Positions 17,684-26,336 are shown, numbered from the stretch's first letter. The stretch is DNA of 64,000 nt from Leptospiraceae bacterium (GCA_016708435.1 JADJFV010000001.1:558001-622000), one strand, 5' to 3'. Notes: a model not told the origin generated them from the letters alone. Numbers and translations are program-made.

Positions 17684-19141
17684 TTAACCTTTCACTCTTA
17701 GGTCTACTTCTTTGAATCCGCTACCTGCAGTTCCAATTGTCTTGACCAAGTTATATACCTGAATAATGAATCCCACTAAAAAGAGCAATCCACCAACGGC
17801 ACGCATAAGTCTATACGGTTTTAATAAAGCAGTGATTTCTACCCAGTTTGGATATTGTAAAAATCCTTTATCGGTAACTGCACGCCACATAACCCCTTCC
17901 GTAATACCAGATACCCACATTGAAACGATATAAAGTAGAATACCAATTGTCCCTAACCAGAAGTGAGTATTCGCCAATTTTTCAGAATATAGATTTGTGT
18001 TCCACATTCTAGGAACTAGGTAATAAAAAGCCGCCATTGACATAAATCCTACCCAACCTAGAGTTCCACTGTGAACGTGTCCAACAATCCAATCTGTATT
18101 ATGACCAAGTGCACTAACTGCACGAATAGAAAGAAGCGGTCCTTCAAAAGTGGACATACCATAAAAGGTAATTCCCACAAGCATCATTTTCAGAGTAGCA
18201 TCTGTTTTGATTTTTTCTTTCGCCGCCGTCAGCGTCAAGAATCCGTTCAACATACCACCCCAAGAAGGCATCCAGAGCATTATACTAAATACCATACCTG
18301 TGGTCTGTAACCAGTCTGGTAAAGGAGAAAAAAGTAGATGATGCGGACCTGCCCATATATACAAGAATATTAAACTCCAAAAGTGAATAATGGAAAGTTT
18401 GTGACTGTAAATTGGTTGTTTGATGTGCTTAGGAAAATAGTAATACATCAAACCTAAGAATGGAGTTGTGAGAACGAACGCAACCGCATTGTGCCCATAC
18501 CACCATTGAATGTTTGCATCAAATACCCCAGAAAAGACAGAATAAGATTTAAATAATCCCACTGGAATAGCCAGATTGTTCACGATGAAAAGAATTGGAA
18601 CAGTCACGAAAGATGCAATATAGAACCAAATGGCAACGTAGAGTTGTTTTTCTTCGCGCTTAATAATTGTCATCAGGTAGTTTACAAAGAAAATTACATA
18701 CCAAATTACAATTAATAAGTCCAAAGGCCATTCTAATTCAGCATACTCTTTTGCTTGACTTAAACCCAATGGCAGTGTAATCGCTGCACCAAGTATAGTT
18801 AAGTTATATAGAAAAAGATGAACCATAGCGAGTTTATCACTCCAGATTCTAATTCTTAGAAGCCTTTGGGCTGAATGGTAACCGGTGGCAAAAATTGCAC
18901 TCAAAGCAAATCCAAAAATTGCCGCATTTGTATGCAATGGACGTAATCGTCCAAAGCTAAAATATTGCAGATAGTTCAACTGCGGAAAAACCAATTGAAA
19001 AGCAACAATCACACCGATTAGCATGGCGGCAATACCCCATACAAAGGCGGAAATGATAAAAGCTTTTACAATGAAATCATTGTATTTTGTATCAGAGCTG
19101 TTCGAAGTAACGTTCGAACCAGGTGATGAGTTTGTATTCAT
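17684..19141 (-). CDS. ccoN: CcoN, catalytic subunit I of cbb3 cytochrome oxidase
   Basis: A 485-residue heme-copper oxidase subunit with 12 helices, reducing oxygen to water and pumping protons with high oxygen affinity. Heme ligands lie in RPLHTNAAIFGF and in VGHVHSGTLGWVG. Copper-B ligands are in WWYGHNAVAF and GPHHLLFS. The conserved Tyr-containing helix TFYGMSTFEGPLL is as in CcoN. It is the first gene of the operon; its upstream region contains an Fnr-like palindrome (19225-19242) that probably controls it. Confidence 0.96.
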   Translation of the reverse strand: MNTNSSPGSNVTSNSSDTKYNDFIVKAFIISAFVWGIAAMLIGVIVAFQLVFPQLNYLQYFSFGRLRPLHTNAAIFGFALSAIFATGYHSAQRLLRIRIWSDKLAMVHLFLYNLTILGAAITLPLGLSQAKEYAELEWPLDLLIVIWYVIFFVNYLMTIIKREEKQLYVAIWFYIASFVTVPILFIVNNLAIPVGLFKSYSVFSGVFDANIQWWYGHNAVAFVLTTPFLGLMYYYFPKHIKQPIYSHKLSIIHFWSLIFLYIWAGPHHLLFSPLPDWLQTTGMVFSIMLWMPSWGGMLNGFLTLTAAKEKIKTDATLKMMLVGITFYGMSTFEGPLLSIRAVSALGHNTDWIVGHVHSGTLGWVGFMSMAAFYYLVPRMWNTNLYSEKLANTHFWLGTIGILLYIVSMWVSGITEGVMWRAVTDKGFLQYPNWVEITALLKPYRLMRAVGGLLFLVGFIIQVYNLVKTIGTAGSGFKEVDLRVKG

Positions 19142-19224
19142 ATATATATCCTTCTCCTTGCTTACCGAATTATTCTCTCATCGAAAAGAATCAAAGTGAT
19201 TTTATAAGTTTTGCTTTCAAACTA

Positions 19225-19242
19225 ATATGATATTTGTCATAT
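19225..19242. promoter_or_regulatory. Palindrome, possible Fnr-type site upstream of ccoN
   Basis: The 18-base sequence ATATGATATTTGTCATAT is an inverted repeat with arms ATATGA and TCATAT. Its core ATGAT-N4-GTCAT has the spacing of an Fnr box (TTGAT-N4-ATCAA) but differs at three positions. It lies 84 bases before the ccoN ATG and 108 before the divergent fnr-family gene, so it could serve either or both. The function is inferred from place and symmetry only. Confidence 0.5.
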
Positions 19243-19350
19243 GGTAAAAATAGGTATTGCTAATAAGAATTGTAAGGTGACAAAGTATAGATAAATAAAG
19301 AAAATGGCTGTCCTTGTTCAACACTTATCAGCCATTTCAGCAGGATTAGG

Positions 19351-20048
19351 ATGGAAGACAAGATTAAATGTGTAAATTGTTCGAGTAGAGAGCATGGAGT
19401 TTTCAAATGTGTCGGCTCTGAAACTTTGGATGAAATTTCTGGAAATAAATCATTTTTTCATTACAAAAAAAAAGATGTAATTTTTAAGGAAAGCGAAAAG
19501 ATCATGGGTTTCTATTGCATAAAAGTGGACTAGTCAGAACCTATAAGACTTCCGGAGCAGGCAAAGAGCAAACTTTTCAAATTGCGGGCAAAGGTAAATG
19601 GCTTGGATTTCGAGATATTATCTCAGGTGAAGAATCAAATCACTCATCCGTTTGCCTAGAAGACGTAGAAGTATGCTACATTCCCAAAGAAACGATTACA
19701 AGATTAATCAAGACAGATGAAAAATTTCAAATTGAAGTAATGAAATATCTAGCCGAAGAGTGGAAAGAAATGGAAAACCATGTTCACTCTATGGGCACAA
19801 AACAAATCCACAGCAGACTCGCTGAACTACTAATTACTTTTCACGGAGCTGCAGGTAGCGACGACCCCGAATTAAATATCAACGTAACCCGTGAAGTAAT
19901 GGCTACCTGCATCGGAACAACAACAGAAACCTTAATTAGAGCCTTAGCAGATTTCAAAGATAGAAATTGGATAAAAATAGAAAAAAATAAAATCGAGCTT
20001 CTTAATTTAAAAGCTTTGTATAACCTTTCGGAAGCTTCGGCGGTGTAA
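19351..20048 (+). pseudogene. Crp/Fnr-family regulator interrupted by a frameshift
   Basis: Two frames together encode one Fnr-family protein of about 232 residues. The first (19351-19533) has an N-terminal cysteine cluster (IKCVNC, then FKCVG) and ends early at GFYCIKVD. The second continues as KSGLVRTYKTSGAGKEQTFQ, completes the cyclic-nucleotide-like barrel and carries a helix-turn-helix (TREVMATCIGTTTETLIRAL). One extra A in the run of four at 19521-19524 would give IKSGLVR and restore the frame. It is divergent from the cbb3 operon, so it probably senses oxygen or redox state and controls it. Whether the break is real cannot be told from sequence alone. Confidence 0.8.
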
Positions 20049-20262
20049 GAGCGTTTGGCTTTAAATCAGATTCACTAGGACCATCTTGTGTGTGCAGTTT
20101 TTCATTTTGCTTTCTCTCTGGATTTGGCTCTTTCGATGGATAAACATCAGTATCCTGTGTTTTTAATAATTGATATCCGAGCGCTTAAACCTATCAGCCT
20201 GCCCTTGCTTGAATCATTTTTGCATCTTCTGAGCATAAACATAAATCTTTTAAATTTATTAA

Positions 20263-20345
20263 CTCACCTTACGCAAGGTGAGTGCCAGCGTTCCCAGCGC
20301 TGAGGGTGGGGTTTACACCTAACGGTGGGTTCGTCCCCCCATCGC
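20263..20345. repeat. Structured GC-richer repeat downstream of the fnr gene
   Basis: This 83-base block begins with the perfect hairpin CTCACCTTACGCAAGGTGAG (20263-20282). It then has the small hairpin AGCGTTCCCAGCGCT and a run of seven C at its end. It is distinctly GC-richer than its surroundings and encodes the odd C-terminal tail of the antitoxin-like frame on the minus strand. It looks like a dispersed element that inserted into that gene. Confidence 0.5.
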
Positions 20346-20458
20346 TTTTTATTTCGAAAATACATAAATTCAACGTAATGAAATATTTCTTCTAATTTAT
20401 CATCTGTTAGTTTTTCTAAATAGAAAGATGTTTTCTCTAAAAGTTCTTGTTTGCTCAT
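20264..20458 (-). CDS. Antitoxin-like N-terminus fused to a repeat-encoded tail
   Basis: The first 40 residues (SKQELLEKTSFYLEKLTDDK, then LEEIFHYVEFM) resemble small antitoxins of the DUF2281 kind. After residue 41 the sequence changes to WGDEPTVRCKPHPQRWERWH, encoded by the repeat at 20263-20345, so the natural C-terminus was probably lost. I start it at 20458 because GAGG lies upstream; an ATG four codons earlier has no such site. No partner toxin lies downstream. Just upstream, another minus-strand open fragment (ending KRIYNNTEIG) is cut by the IS66 element. Confidence 0.45.
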   Translation of the reverse strand: MSKQELLEKTSFYLEKLTDDKLEEIFHYVEFMYFRNKKRWGDEPTVRCKPHPQRWERWHSPCVR

Positions 20459-20635
20459 TTCAGACCTCAACCAATCTCAGTATTATTATAAATTCGTTTA
20501 AAAGTAATTCGCAAGTCTTTTAATCTGTAATAAGAATTACCTGCGGATACACCTAAGTTACTCTTTCCTCTTCTATTAGTATCCGCTAATTTAACCCCAC
20601 CTTCCAAAAGTATTAGAATATGCTAAAGTGTAAGG

Positions 20636-20887
20636 ATGGAAAATAAAAAAACAAAAGATGAACACATGGCTGATTGTGCAATTAGCGGGCTAAGCAAGGC
20701 TGAGTATTGCAGACAGAATGGAATACGTTACCAAACCTTTATGAATTGGCAACAGAGGACAAGTGAAAGAAGTATAGACTGGAATCCAATTCAAATACAA
20801 GAAGAGGAAGGGGAAATTGGAAACTATTTTGAATTACGGATTTTAGAGAATTGGGAATTCGAAATCAGTTTGAGGATACGATTATGA
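20636..20887 (+). CDS. tnpA: IS66 TnpA (OrfA)
   Basis: An 83-residue small basic protein, the first gene of IS66 elements. The segment AISGLSKAEYCRQNGIRYQT followed by FMNWQQR is the helix-turn-helix typical of OrfA. Its TGA overlaps the tnpB ATG (ATGA at 20884-20887), so translation is coupled. The role in transposition is accessory and poorly understood. Confidence 0.8.
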   Translation: MENKKTKDEHMADCAISGLSKAEYCRQNGIRYQTFMNWQQRTSERSIDWNPIQIQEEEGEIGNYFELRILENWEFEISLRIRL

Positions 20888-21228
20888 TATTAACAAATCC
20901 CTTTCAATTCAAAATTTGTCTTTACCCGCAGTATATTGACATGAGGAAATCATGGAATGGGCTAATTGGTCTTGTTCAAAATGGAATGAATTTGGATCCG
21001 TTTGAAAAGAATTTATTTGTATTCTGTGGTCGTTCACAGAGGTTAATTAAAATAATCTACTGGGATGGAAATGGTTTTTGTATGTGGATGAAGCGACTTG
21101 AGAAAGGCAACTTTCCATTTAACCCTAATAAAAATATAAATATTACGAAGAAAGAGTTAATCTGGTTACTTTCCGGTATTGACACAAGGAAAAAACACAA
21201 AGCGATAATTTTTTCTAATTCAAAATAA
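20884..21228 (+). CDS. tnpB: IS66 TnpB (Orf2)
   Basis: A 114-residue member of the IS66 Orf2 family. The hallmarks are IDMRKSWNGLIGLVQNGMNL and LFVFCGRSQRLIKIIYWDGN, then GFCMWMKRLEKGNF. I place the start at 20884, where ATGA overlaps the stop of tnpA; an earlier in-frame codon at 20851 would add eleven residues not seen in the family. The protein is required for IS66 transposition though its activity is unknown. Confidence 0.9.
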   Translation: MILTNPFQFKICLYPQYIDMRKSWNGLIGLVQNGMNLDPFEKNLFVFCGRSQRLIKIIYWDGNGFCMWMKRLEKGNFPFNPNKNINITKKELIWLLSGIDTRKKHKAIIFSNSK

Positions 21229-21269
21229 AAAATGCTGTACAAATTCAGGCAGAATGCAAATTAAAAATT

Positions 21270-22924
21270 GTGAATCTGCCTGAAAATCTTCCCGCTGATA
21301 TTGAATTTTTACAACAATACATTCGTTCTCTGGCAAACAAGCATAATGCGCTTGAGGAGACAAATGCAAATCTAGTTAAAGAAAATACTTCTCTCACACA
21401 GGATAAACAATCATTAACAAAAGAGAATGAGATTAAGCAAAATAAGATTTTAAAGTTAGAGTTACAAATATTTAACTTTGAAAGAAAAATCTTTGGAAGA
21501 AATTCAGAGAAAATTGATCCGAGTGAATTGTATTTTGGGTTTCTATTTAATGAAGCAGAAAAAGGAATCAATGATGAAGAAAAAATCTTTGATGGTCATA
21601 GTGAAACGATTCATGTAAAATCATTTGCAAGAAAGAAAGTGGGCAGAAAGCCATTACCTGAACACCTTCCGAAAGAAGAAATCATTCATGATATTCCTGA
21701 GTCAGAAAAAATTTGTAATTGTGGTCTTGAGCTGAAAAGAATCGGAGAAGAAGTTTCTGATAAACTTGGATACATTCCTGCAAAAATTTATATTGAAAGA
21801 CATATTCGTTTTAAATATGCCTGCAAACATTGCGAAGGTGATGAAAGAAATGAAGTGGGTAAAATTGTAGTAACCGCAGAAATGCCTCCGCAGATTTTAC
21901 CTAAGAGCCATTTAACTCCTGAATTACTCACATACATTTTAATCAGTAAATTCCTTGACCATATTCCTTTTTACAGAATGGAAAGTATATTTCTTCGACA
22001 TAAGTTGGAGATAACAAGAGCTACCCTCTGCAATTGGACGATAGGAGTTTACGAGCGGTATCAACATTTATTTTCCTTTTACAAAAATATACTCTTGAGC
22101 GGAAGGCTTTTGGGAATTGATGAGACTCGTTTACAAGTTCATAAAGAAGAAGGTCGAAGTGATACCACAGATTCATATATGTGGCTAATTCGTGGTGGAA
22201 CTTTTGAACGACCAGTTCTCTTGTATATGTATCGTGAGACTCGAAGTGCGGAATTTCTGAAGAGATATTTGAAAGGGTATAATGGAATTATCCAGACAGA
22301 TGGATTCGGAAGTTACGATGCACATTTTCGGGATAATGAATATATACTCCATGCAGGTTGTATGGCTCATGCAAGAAGAGAGTTTGAGAAAATCTGGAAG
22401 GCAAATAAAATCCAATTGCTAGAAATATTCTCAATCAAATTCTAAAGCTTTACAAAGTAGAAGAGGAAATGAGAACTTTAGGCCTATTTCAAAAGGAGAT
22501 GTTTTCTGAAATTGTTCGTATCAGACAAGAGAAAGCCAAACCGATATTAGACGCTCTCTACCTTCACCTACAAGACCTCACTACAAAACCAGAAGGGACT
22601 CTTGATCTTGGAAAAGCAATACGATATTCAATCGGTCAATGGGACAAACTCGTATTATACTTATCTCATGGCGAAGTTTACATTGACAATAATCTAGTCG
22701 AGAATGCGATCCGTCCCTTTGTTCTAGGAAGAAAGAATTGGCTCTTTTCTGGTTCACCTGTTGGTGCTTTTGCAAGTGCATTCTGGTATTCGCTTCTTCA
22801 AACTGCTAAGGCTAATGGTAAAGATACTTACAAATTTCTTCTACAATTTTTAAAAGGATTACCGTTTTGCCAAACACCACAAGATTGCGAAAAACTTTTT
22901 AATGATTCAATAGGGTGGGGTTAA
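21270..22924 (+). pseudogene. tnpC: IS66 transposase (TnpC) with a frameshift
   Basis: The first frame (GTG at 21270) gives the N-terminal leucine-zipper-like region, a zinc-finger-like segment (ICNCG, then CKHCEGDE) and most of the DDE domain: LLGIDETRLQV and IIQTDGFGSYD. It leaves frame after AHARREFEKIWKANK and stops at 22445. The rest, including the acidic residue in NNLVENAIRPFVLGRKNWLF, is in another frame to 22924. One additional A in the run of four at 22407-22410 restores the reading as KANKNPIARNILNQ. The joined product is about 550 residues, normal for IS66. Confidence 0.88.
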
Positions 22925-22935
22925 TTTAGCGGATA

Positions 22936-23276
22936 GCGGATACAAAGTGTTTCTAATCTTCTATATCTGTTTCTGTCCAAGTAGAAACTTTTTGAATTCT
23001 TTCAAAGTAAACATATTTTATTTCAGGCCTTTATTTCTCTATTTTTCATAGCTGCTTTACTCAATTCTTGCACCTTGGTATATTTGAAATCATCTTCATT
23101 GACACGGGAGGAGAAGATTTGTTTTGCGCGAGATTTTTATTACTTGTAAAACTCTATTTCAAAGCTACCTCGGTCAAAATTTTTATTAACTACTCATTTT
23201 TTTTAAGTAAAATCATAGAAAGTAGTTTACTTTTTTACTATGATCTTTTGATCTGATCGATCCTAGAGGTTCGAGA
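22936..23276. other. Gap between IS66 and the R-M locus
   Basis: 341 bases without a convincing gene. The minus strand shows two short open stretches ending SKAAMKNREIKA and KVSTWTETDIED that look like debris of an older gene, perhaps one disrupted when the IS arrived. A + strand open frame at 23068-23256 has no ribosome site and no protein character. The first of two matching 35-base repeats lies here (23132-23166). AGAGG stands seven bases before the methyltransferase ATG. Confidence 0.4.
23132..23166 (+). repeat. 35-base direct repeat, copy A
   Basis: This matches copy B (24031-24065) at 30 of 35 positions, with the shared core TTTTTATT, CTTGTAAAACT and ATTTC. Copy A lies 110 bases before the methyltransferase and copy B 33 bases before the HARE-HTH gene. 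They may be promoter or operator copies, or duplication scars. Confidence 0.5.
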
Positions 23277-24032
23277 ATGATTGAAGTAAACAAACTTTAT
23301 AACTGCGAATGGCAGGATCTAATCCTGAGTATCCCCGATAACTCCATTGACCTAGTTTTGACTGACCCACCATACCAGAGTTTAAGGAAGTGGGAAGAGT
23401 TAAAGATGAATAATAGAATGGGACTCGGGCAGAAGGGAACTAGAACGCATAATCCCGATAAGTTCTTTGATACTATTTACAATTCAGAATTACCAAATTT
23501 ATTAAAACAAATCTATCGCGTATTAAAGCCCGAGCGACATGCTTATATTATGTGTGACTTTGAAACTTTGTTTTTATTACATCGCTCCATTGTTGATGAA
23601 AGAATTTTTCCTCCTGTCGGTTATGGAGGAAAGATGTTAGCCTGTAAGCCGCTCATCTGGGATAAGATTCGACCTGGTATGGGATATACCTATCGTGCAA
23701 CCTATGAAATTATTTTAATGCTTTGGAAAGGCAAGAAACGACAATTGAATGATTATGGAATCCAAGACATTCTTCGTTTTAAAAGAATTCCTCCAACAAA
23801 ATCAATCGTGCCAACTCAAAAGCCAGTTGAGTTATTTGAAGTATTAGTGAAACAATCCACAAAAGAAAATGAATTAGTTTTAGATTCTTTTATGGGTTCA
23901 GGCACTACGGCTATTGCTTCGATAAAAAATAATCGATGCTGGATTGGAAGTGAAAAGAGTGAGTCTAATTTTAAAAAAGCAATCAAACGAATCAAGGATG
24001 AAACAGGAATGAAAGATTTGTTTGGTGCCTGA
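23277..24032 (+). CDS. DNA adenine- or cytosine-N4 methyltransferase, beta class
   Basis: A 251-residue amino-methyltransferase using S-adenosylmethionine. The catalytic motif IV (TDPPY, residues 29-33) comes first and the SAM-binding motif I (DSFMGSGTTAIAS, near 203-215) comes last, which is the beta-class order. The stretch between them, with GYGGKMLACKPLIWDKIRPG and RATYEIILMLWKGKK, should form the recognition region. The fold is common to N6-adenine and N4-cytosine enzymes, so the target cannot be read off. It is first in a cluster with a HARE-HTH protein and a DpnI homologue, which makes its target site important (see findings). Confidence 0.9.
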   Translation: MIEVNKLYNCEWQDLILSIPDNSIDLVLTDPPYQSLRKWEELKMNNRMGLGQKGTRTHNPDKFFDTIYNSELPNLLKQIYRVLKPERHAYIMCDFETLFLLHRSIVDERIFPPVGYGGKMLACKPLIWDKIRPGMGYTYRATYEIILMLWKGKKRQLNDYGIQDILRFKRIPPTKSIVPTQKPVELFEVLVKQSTKENELVLDSFMGSGTTAIASIKNNRCWIGSEKSESNFKKAIKRIKDETGMKDLFGA

Positions 24033-24065
24033 TTTTTATTGCTTGTAAAACTTAATTTCTAAACT
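24031..24065 (+). repeat. 35-base direct repeat, copy B
   Basis: Second copy of the repeat at 23132-23166, overlapping the stop codon of the methyltransferase and ending 33 bases before the next gene. The TTGTAA hexamer inside it could be a -35 element, which would allow separate expression of the restriction genes. A weaker relative (TTTTTATTTCTTGCACAAC) occurs before the DUF433 gene near 25940. Confidence 0.5.
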
Positions 24066-24098
24066 CATTTAGTAAAAGCACTCGGTAACTGGAGAATC

Positions 24099-24854
24099 AT
24101 GAAACAACACGAAGCAGTCATTATTGCATTGGAAAACTTAGGCGGAATTGCAACCTTAGGTGATTTGAATTTGGAAACTATGAAGATTAAAGAGTGTGAA
24201 TGGAAAACAAAAACTCCATTTGCCAGTATCCGCAGAATTGTTCAGATGAATGAAGAAATTTACAAAATAAAACCAGGACTTTATTCCTTAAAAAAATACC
24301 AAAAGAAAAATGAGGCTAATGGTATATTAGTCGAAACTACAAAAAACAAAAATTCTGAAGCAGTAAAAAGTTTCAACCATTCCTATTATCAAGGTATGCT
24401 TACCATCATTGGAAATCTAAAGAAATTTAAAACCTATTTACCGAATCAGGATAAGAATAAAAAATTTATCGAAAAGAGTTTAGATGAACTAAGAACTATA
24501 AAGGAAATTCCTCATTTTACTTATCAGAAATTAATTCAAAGAAGTTCGACTATCGATGTAATTTGGTTTAGTTCAAGACTAATGGACGAAAATCTCCTAA
24601 TGCCTACAAGCTTTTTTGAAGTTGAACATTCTACTGATATCCAAAACTCTCTTTTAAAATTTAATGACTTACAAGACTTTGCCGCTCGTATGATAATAGT
24701 AGCAGATGAAACTAGAAAGAGAGAGTTTGAAACCAAAATAAAATCAAGTGCGTTCAATGAAATTAGAAATAAAATAGAATTTCTAGAATACGAGGCATTA
24801 ACGAAAATGTATGAGTATACTTTAGAAGAGCAGGTTTTTAAGACTAAGCTTTAA
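24099..24854 (+). CDS. HARE-HTH protein, probable restriction component
   Basis: A 251-residue protein with an N-terminal winged-helix region of the HARE-HTH kind (EAVIIALENLGGIATLGDLN to YKIKPGLYSLKKY, residues 5-66), a domain linked to DNA-modification systems. The C-terminal half has FFEVEHSTDIQNSLLKFNDL and DFAARMIIVADETRKREF, which could be a divergent nuclease-like core (E-V-E with downstream basic residues), but a catalytic triad is not certain. A good ribosome site (GGAGA) precedes the ATG. It lies between the methyltransferase and the DpnI homologue, and a C-terminal duplicate lies at 25698-25898. It is probably the restriction partner of the methyltransferase. Confidence 0.7.
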   Translation: MKQHEAVIIALENLGGIATLGDLNLETMKIKECEWKTKTPFASIRRIVQMNEEIYKIKPGLYSLKKYQKKNEANGILVETTKNKNSEAVKSFNHSYYQGMLTIIGNLKKFKTYLPNQDKNKKFIEKSLDELRTIKEIPHFTYQKLIQRSSTIDVIWFSSRLMDENLLMPTSFFEVEHSTDIQNSLLKFNDLQDFAARMIIVADETRKREFETKIKSSAFNEIRNKIEFLEYEALTKMYEYTLEEQVFKTKL

Positions 24855-24861
24855 GAATAAT

Positions 24862-25629
24862 ATGAATTTAAAATTTAATAAAGAATTGGCAAAAGGTTAT
24901 GCAAGCAATACTCAAATCGCTAGAGTATTAACGGAAGGCTGGGTTCGAAATAATATTTATTGTCCTTCGTGCGGAAATAATAATTTAAATAATTTTGAAA
25001 ACAATAACCCTGTTGGGGACTTCTTTTGTGATTCATGCAAATCGGAATACGAGTTAAAAAGCAAACGAGATTCTTTCACCTTAAAAATAGTTGATGGTGC
25101 TTATGAAACTATGATCGAAAGAATTAATTCGAACAATAACCCGCATTTTTTCTTCTTAAACTATTCATTCAAAGAATTAGAAGTTCAAAATTTTCTAGTG
25201 ATTCCTAAACATTATTTTGTAAAAAACATAATTCAAAAAAGAAAACCGTTAAGTAGCAAAGCAAAAAGAGCTGGTTGGATTGGCTGCAATATAGTTCTTC
25301 AAAGTATACCATCTATCGGTAGAATTTTTCTAGTGAAGAACGGTATAGTCGAAAATCGAAAAAATGTGATTGAAACTTGGAACAAAACGGCTTTTCTCGG
25401 AAAACAAAAACAAGATAGTAGAGGATGGACAATTGAAATATTAAATTTAATTGAAACTATCAGCGAGAATCAATTCACATTACAGCAAATGTATTCTTTC
25501 GAAAGCTTCTTAAAAAATAAATTCCCAAATAACAATTTTATAAAAGATAAAATTCGACAACAACTACAAGTATTACGTGACAATGGTTTACTTGAATTTA
25601 AAGAAAATGGATTGTATAGAAAAATCTAA
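24862..25629 (+). CDS. DpnI-like methyl-directed restriction endonuclease
   Basis: A 255-residue homologue of R.DpnI, colinear over its length by recall of that sequence. The zinc site is YCPSCG with FFCDSC (Cys34, 37, 56, 59). The PD-(D/E)XK triad is complete: Asp53 in VGDFF, Glu64 and Lys66 in YELKSK. The block KRAGWIGCNIVLQSIPS and the C-terminal winged helix (SRGWTIEILNLIE to IRQQLQVLRDNGLLEF) are also kept. DpnI cuts GATC only when adenine is methylated and uses both domains to read the mark. The start follows the previous stop by seven bases without a strong ribosome site, so coupling is likely. All visible active-site residues are present, so it should be active. Confidence 0.93.
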   Translation: MNLKFNKELAKGYASNTQIARVLTEGWVRNNIYCPSCGNNNLNNFENNNPVGDFFCDSCKSEYELKSKRDSFTLKIVDGAYETMIERINSNNNPHFFFLNYSFKELEVQNFLVIPKHYFVKNIIQKRKPLSSKAKRAGWIGCNIVLQSIPSIGRIFLVKNGIVENRKNVIETWNKTAFLGKQKQDSRGWTIEILNLIETISENQFTLQQMYSFESFLKNKFPNNNFIKDKIRQQLQVLRDNGLLEFKENGLYRKI

Positions 25630-25697
25630 TGTTTCTTTACAAACAAAACACTTTTTTAACTTTGAACCTACACATCTAAAAACATCTGTGTTCATCT

Positions 25698-25898
25698 TTT
25701 AAAATCAACGACTTACAAGACTTTGCTGCTCGGATGATTATAGTTGCAGATAAAAATAGAAAAAGGGAATTTGATAGTAAAATAAAATATACTTCATTCG
25801 AAACTATTAGCAGTAGAGTAGAATTTCTTGATTATGAATCCTTAAATAAAATGTATGAATATACATTACAGGAGCAGTTTTTTAAAACTAGGTTGTAA
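25698..25898 (+). pseudogene. C-terminal duplicate fragment of the HARE-HTH gene
   Basis: This open stretch encodes INDLQDFAARMIIVADKNRK and continues to MYEYTLQEQFFKTRL before a stop. It parallels the last 65 residues of the gene at 24099-24854 (NDLQDFAARMIIVADETRK to YEYTLEEQVFKTKL) with many synonymous and conservative changes. There is no start codon or upstream half. It is the leftover of a second, diverged copy of the locus, perhaps after recombination that exchanged what lay between. Confidence 0.85.
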
Positions 25899-26005
25899 AT
25901 TTATTAGGAAAATAATTATGGATTTGATTGAAATCGAGTAATTTTTATTTCTTGCACAACATAGCTATCAATTTTAGAATTGAATGTAGAGGATAGAATA
26001 AGGAT

Positions 26006-26336
26006 ATGAAACAGAATCTTTTAGAACCAATGCTCGAATCACTTACTAGAGATGAGAAAGTGCAATTGCTACAACTTATTTTAAAAGATGTAGGAAATAA
26101 TACTTCCGGAATTGAAAGTCAGCAAGGAAGGAGTATGCGGGGGGAGTGCCTGTATTATCCACACTCGAATTCCTGTATGGCTATTGGTTCATCAAAGAGA
26201 GCAGGGTTCAAGTGAAGCTGATATATTGATTTACTATCCGACGCTTCGTGCAGAAGATTTAGTGAATGCATGGAGCTATTATCGTTCCCATAAACAAGAA
26301 ATCTTAGAAGAGATTAAGGAAAATCAAGACGCATAA
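26006..26336 (+). pseudogene. DUF433 antitoxin with a frameshift
   Basis: The N-terminal frame from 26006 (MLESLTRDEKVQLLQLILKD, then VGNNTSGIE) and the frame from 26112 (KEGVCGGSACIIHTRIPVW, then YPTLRAEDLVNAWSYYRSHK) join to one DUF433 protein of about 109 residues, the full family length. Leaving out one A of GAAAGTC at 26113-26119 restores the frame as GIEVSKEGVCGG. DUF433 proteins are antitoxins to DUF5615 PIN-like toxins, one of which follows with a one-base overlap. A TTG at 26112 could still start a short DUF433 core. Confidence 0.75.

Larger units (their letters stand above)
20580..22935 (+). mobile_element. IS66-family insertion sequence
   Basis: Three ordered genes (tnpA, tnpB, tnpC) lie between near-perfect terminal inverted repeats: TATCCGCTAATTTAACCCC at the left and, inverted, TATCCGCTAAATTAACCCC at the right. 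The length of about 2.36 kb is normal for IS66. I could not find the usual 8-bp target duplication: the flanks read tctattag and gcggatac, so the ends may have been rearranged. The transposase gene carries a frameshift, so this copy is likely unable to move unless that is an error. Left of the element, a minus-strand frame is cut by it. Confidence 0.88.

Noticed and set aside
20049..20262. 60-codon minus-strand open stretch ending KGYTKLLN, antisense to the fnr gene end
   Set aside because: It has no start codon after a preceding stop and no recognised family; probably debris or chance.
20580..22943. 8-base target duplication of the IS66 element
   Set aside because: The flanks (tctattag and gcggatac) do not match; GCGGATAC is only part of the inverted repeat.
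23068..23256. 62-codon + strand frame before the methyltransferase
   Set aside because: No ribosome site, no protein-like pattern, and it covers the promoter repeat.
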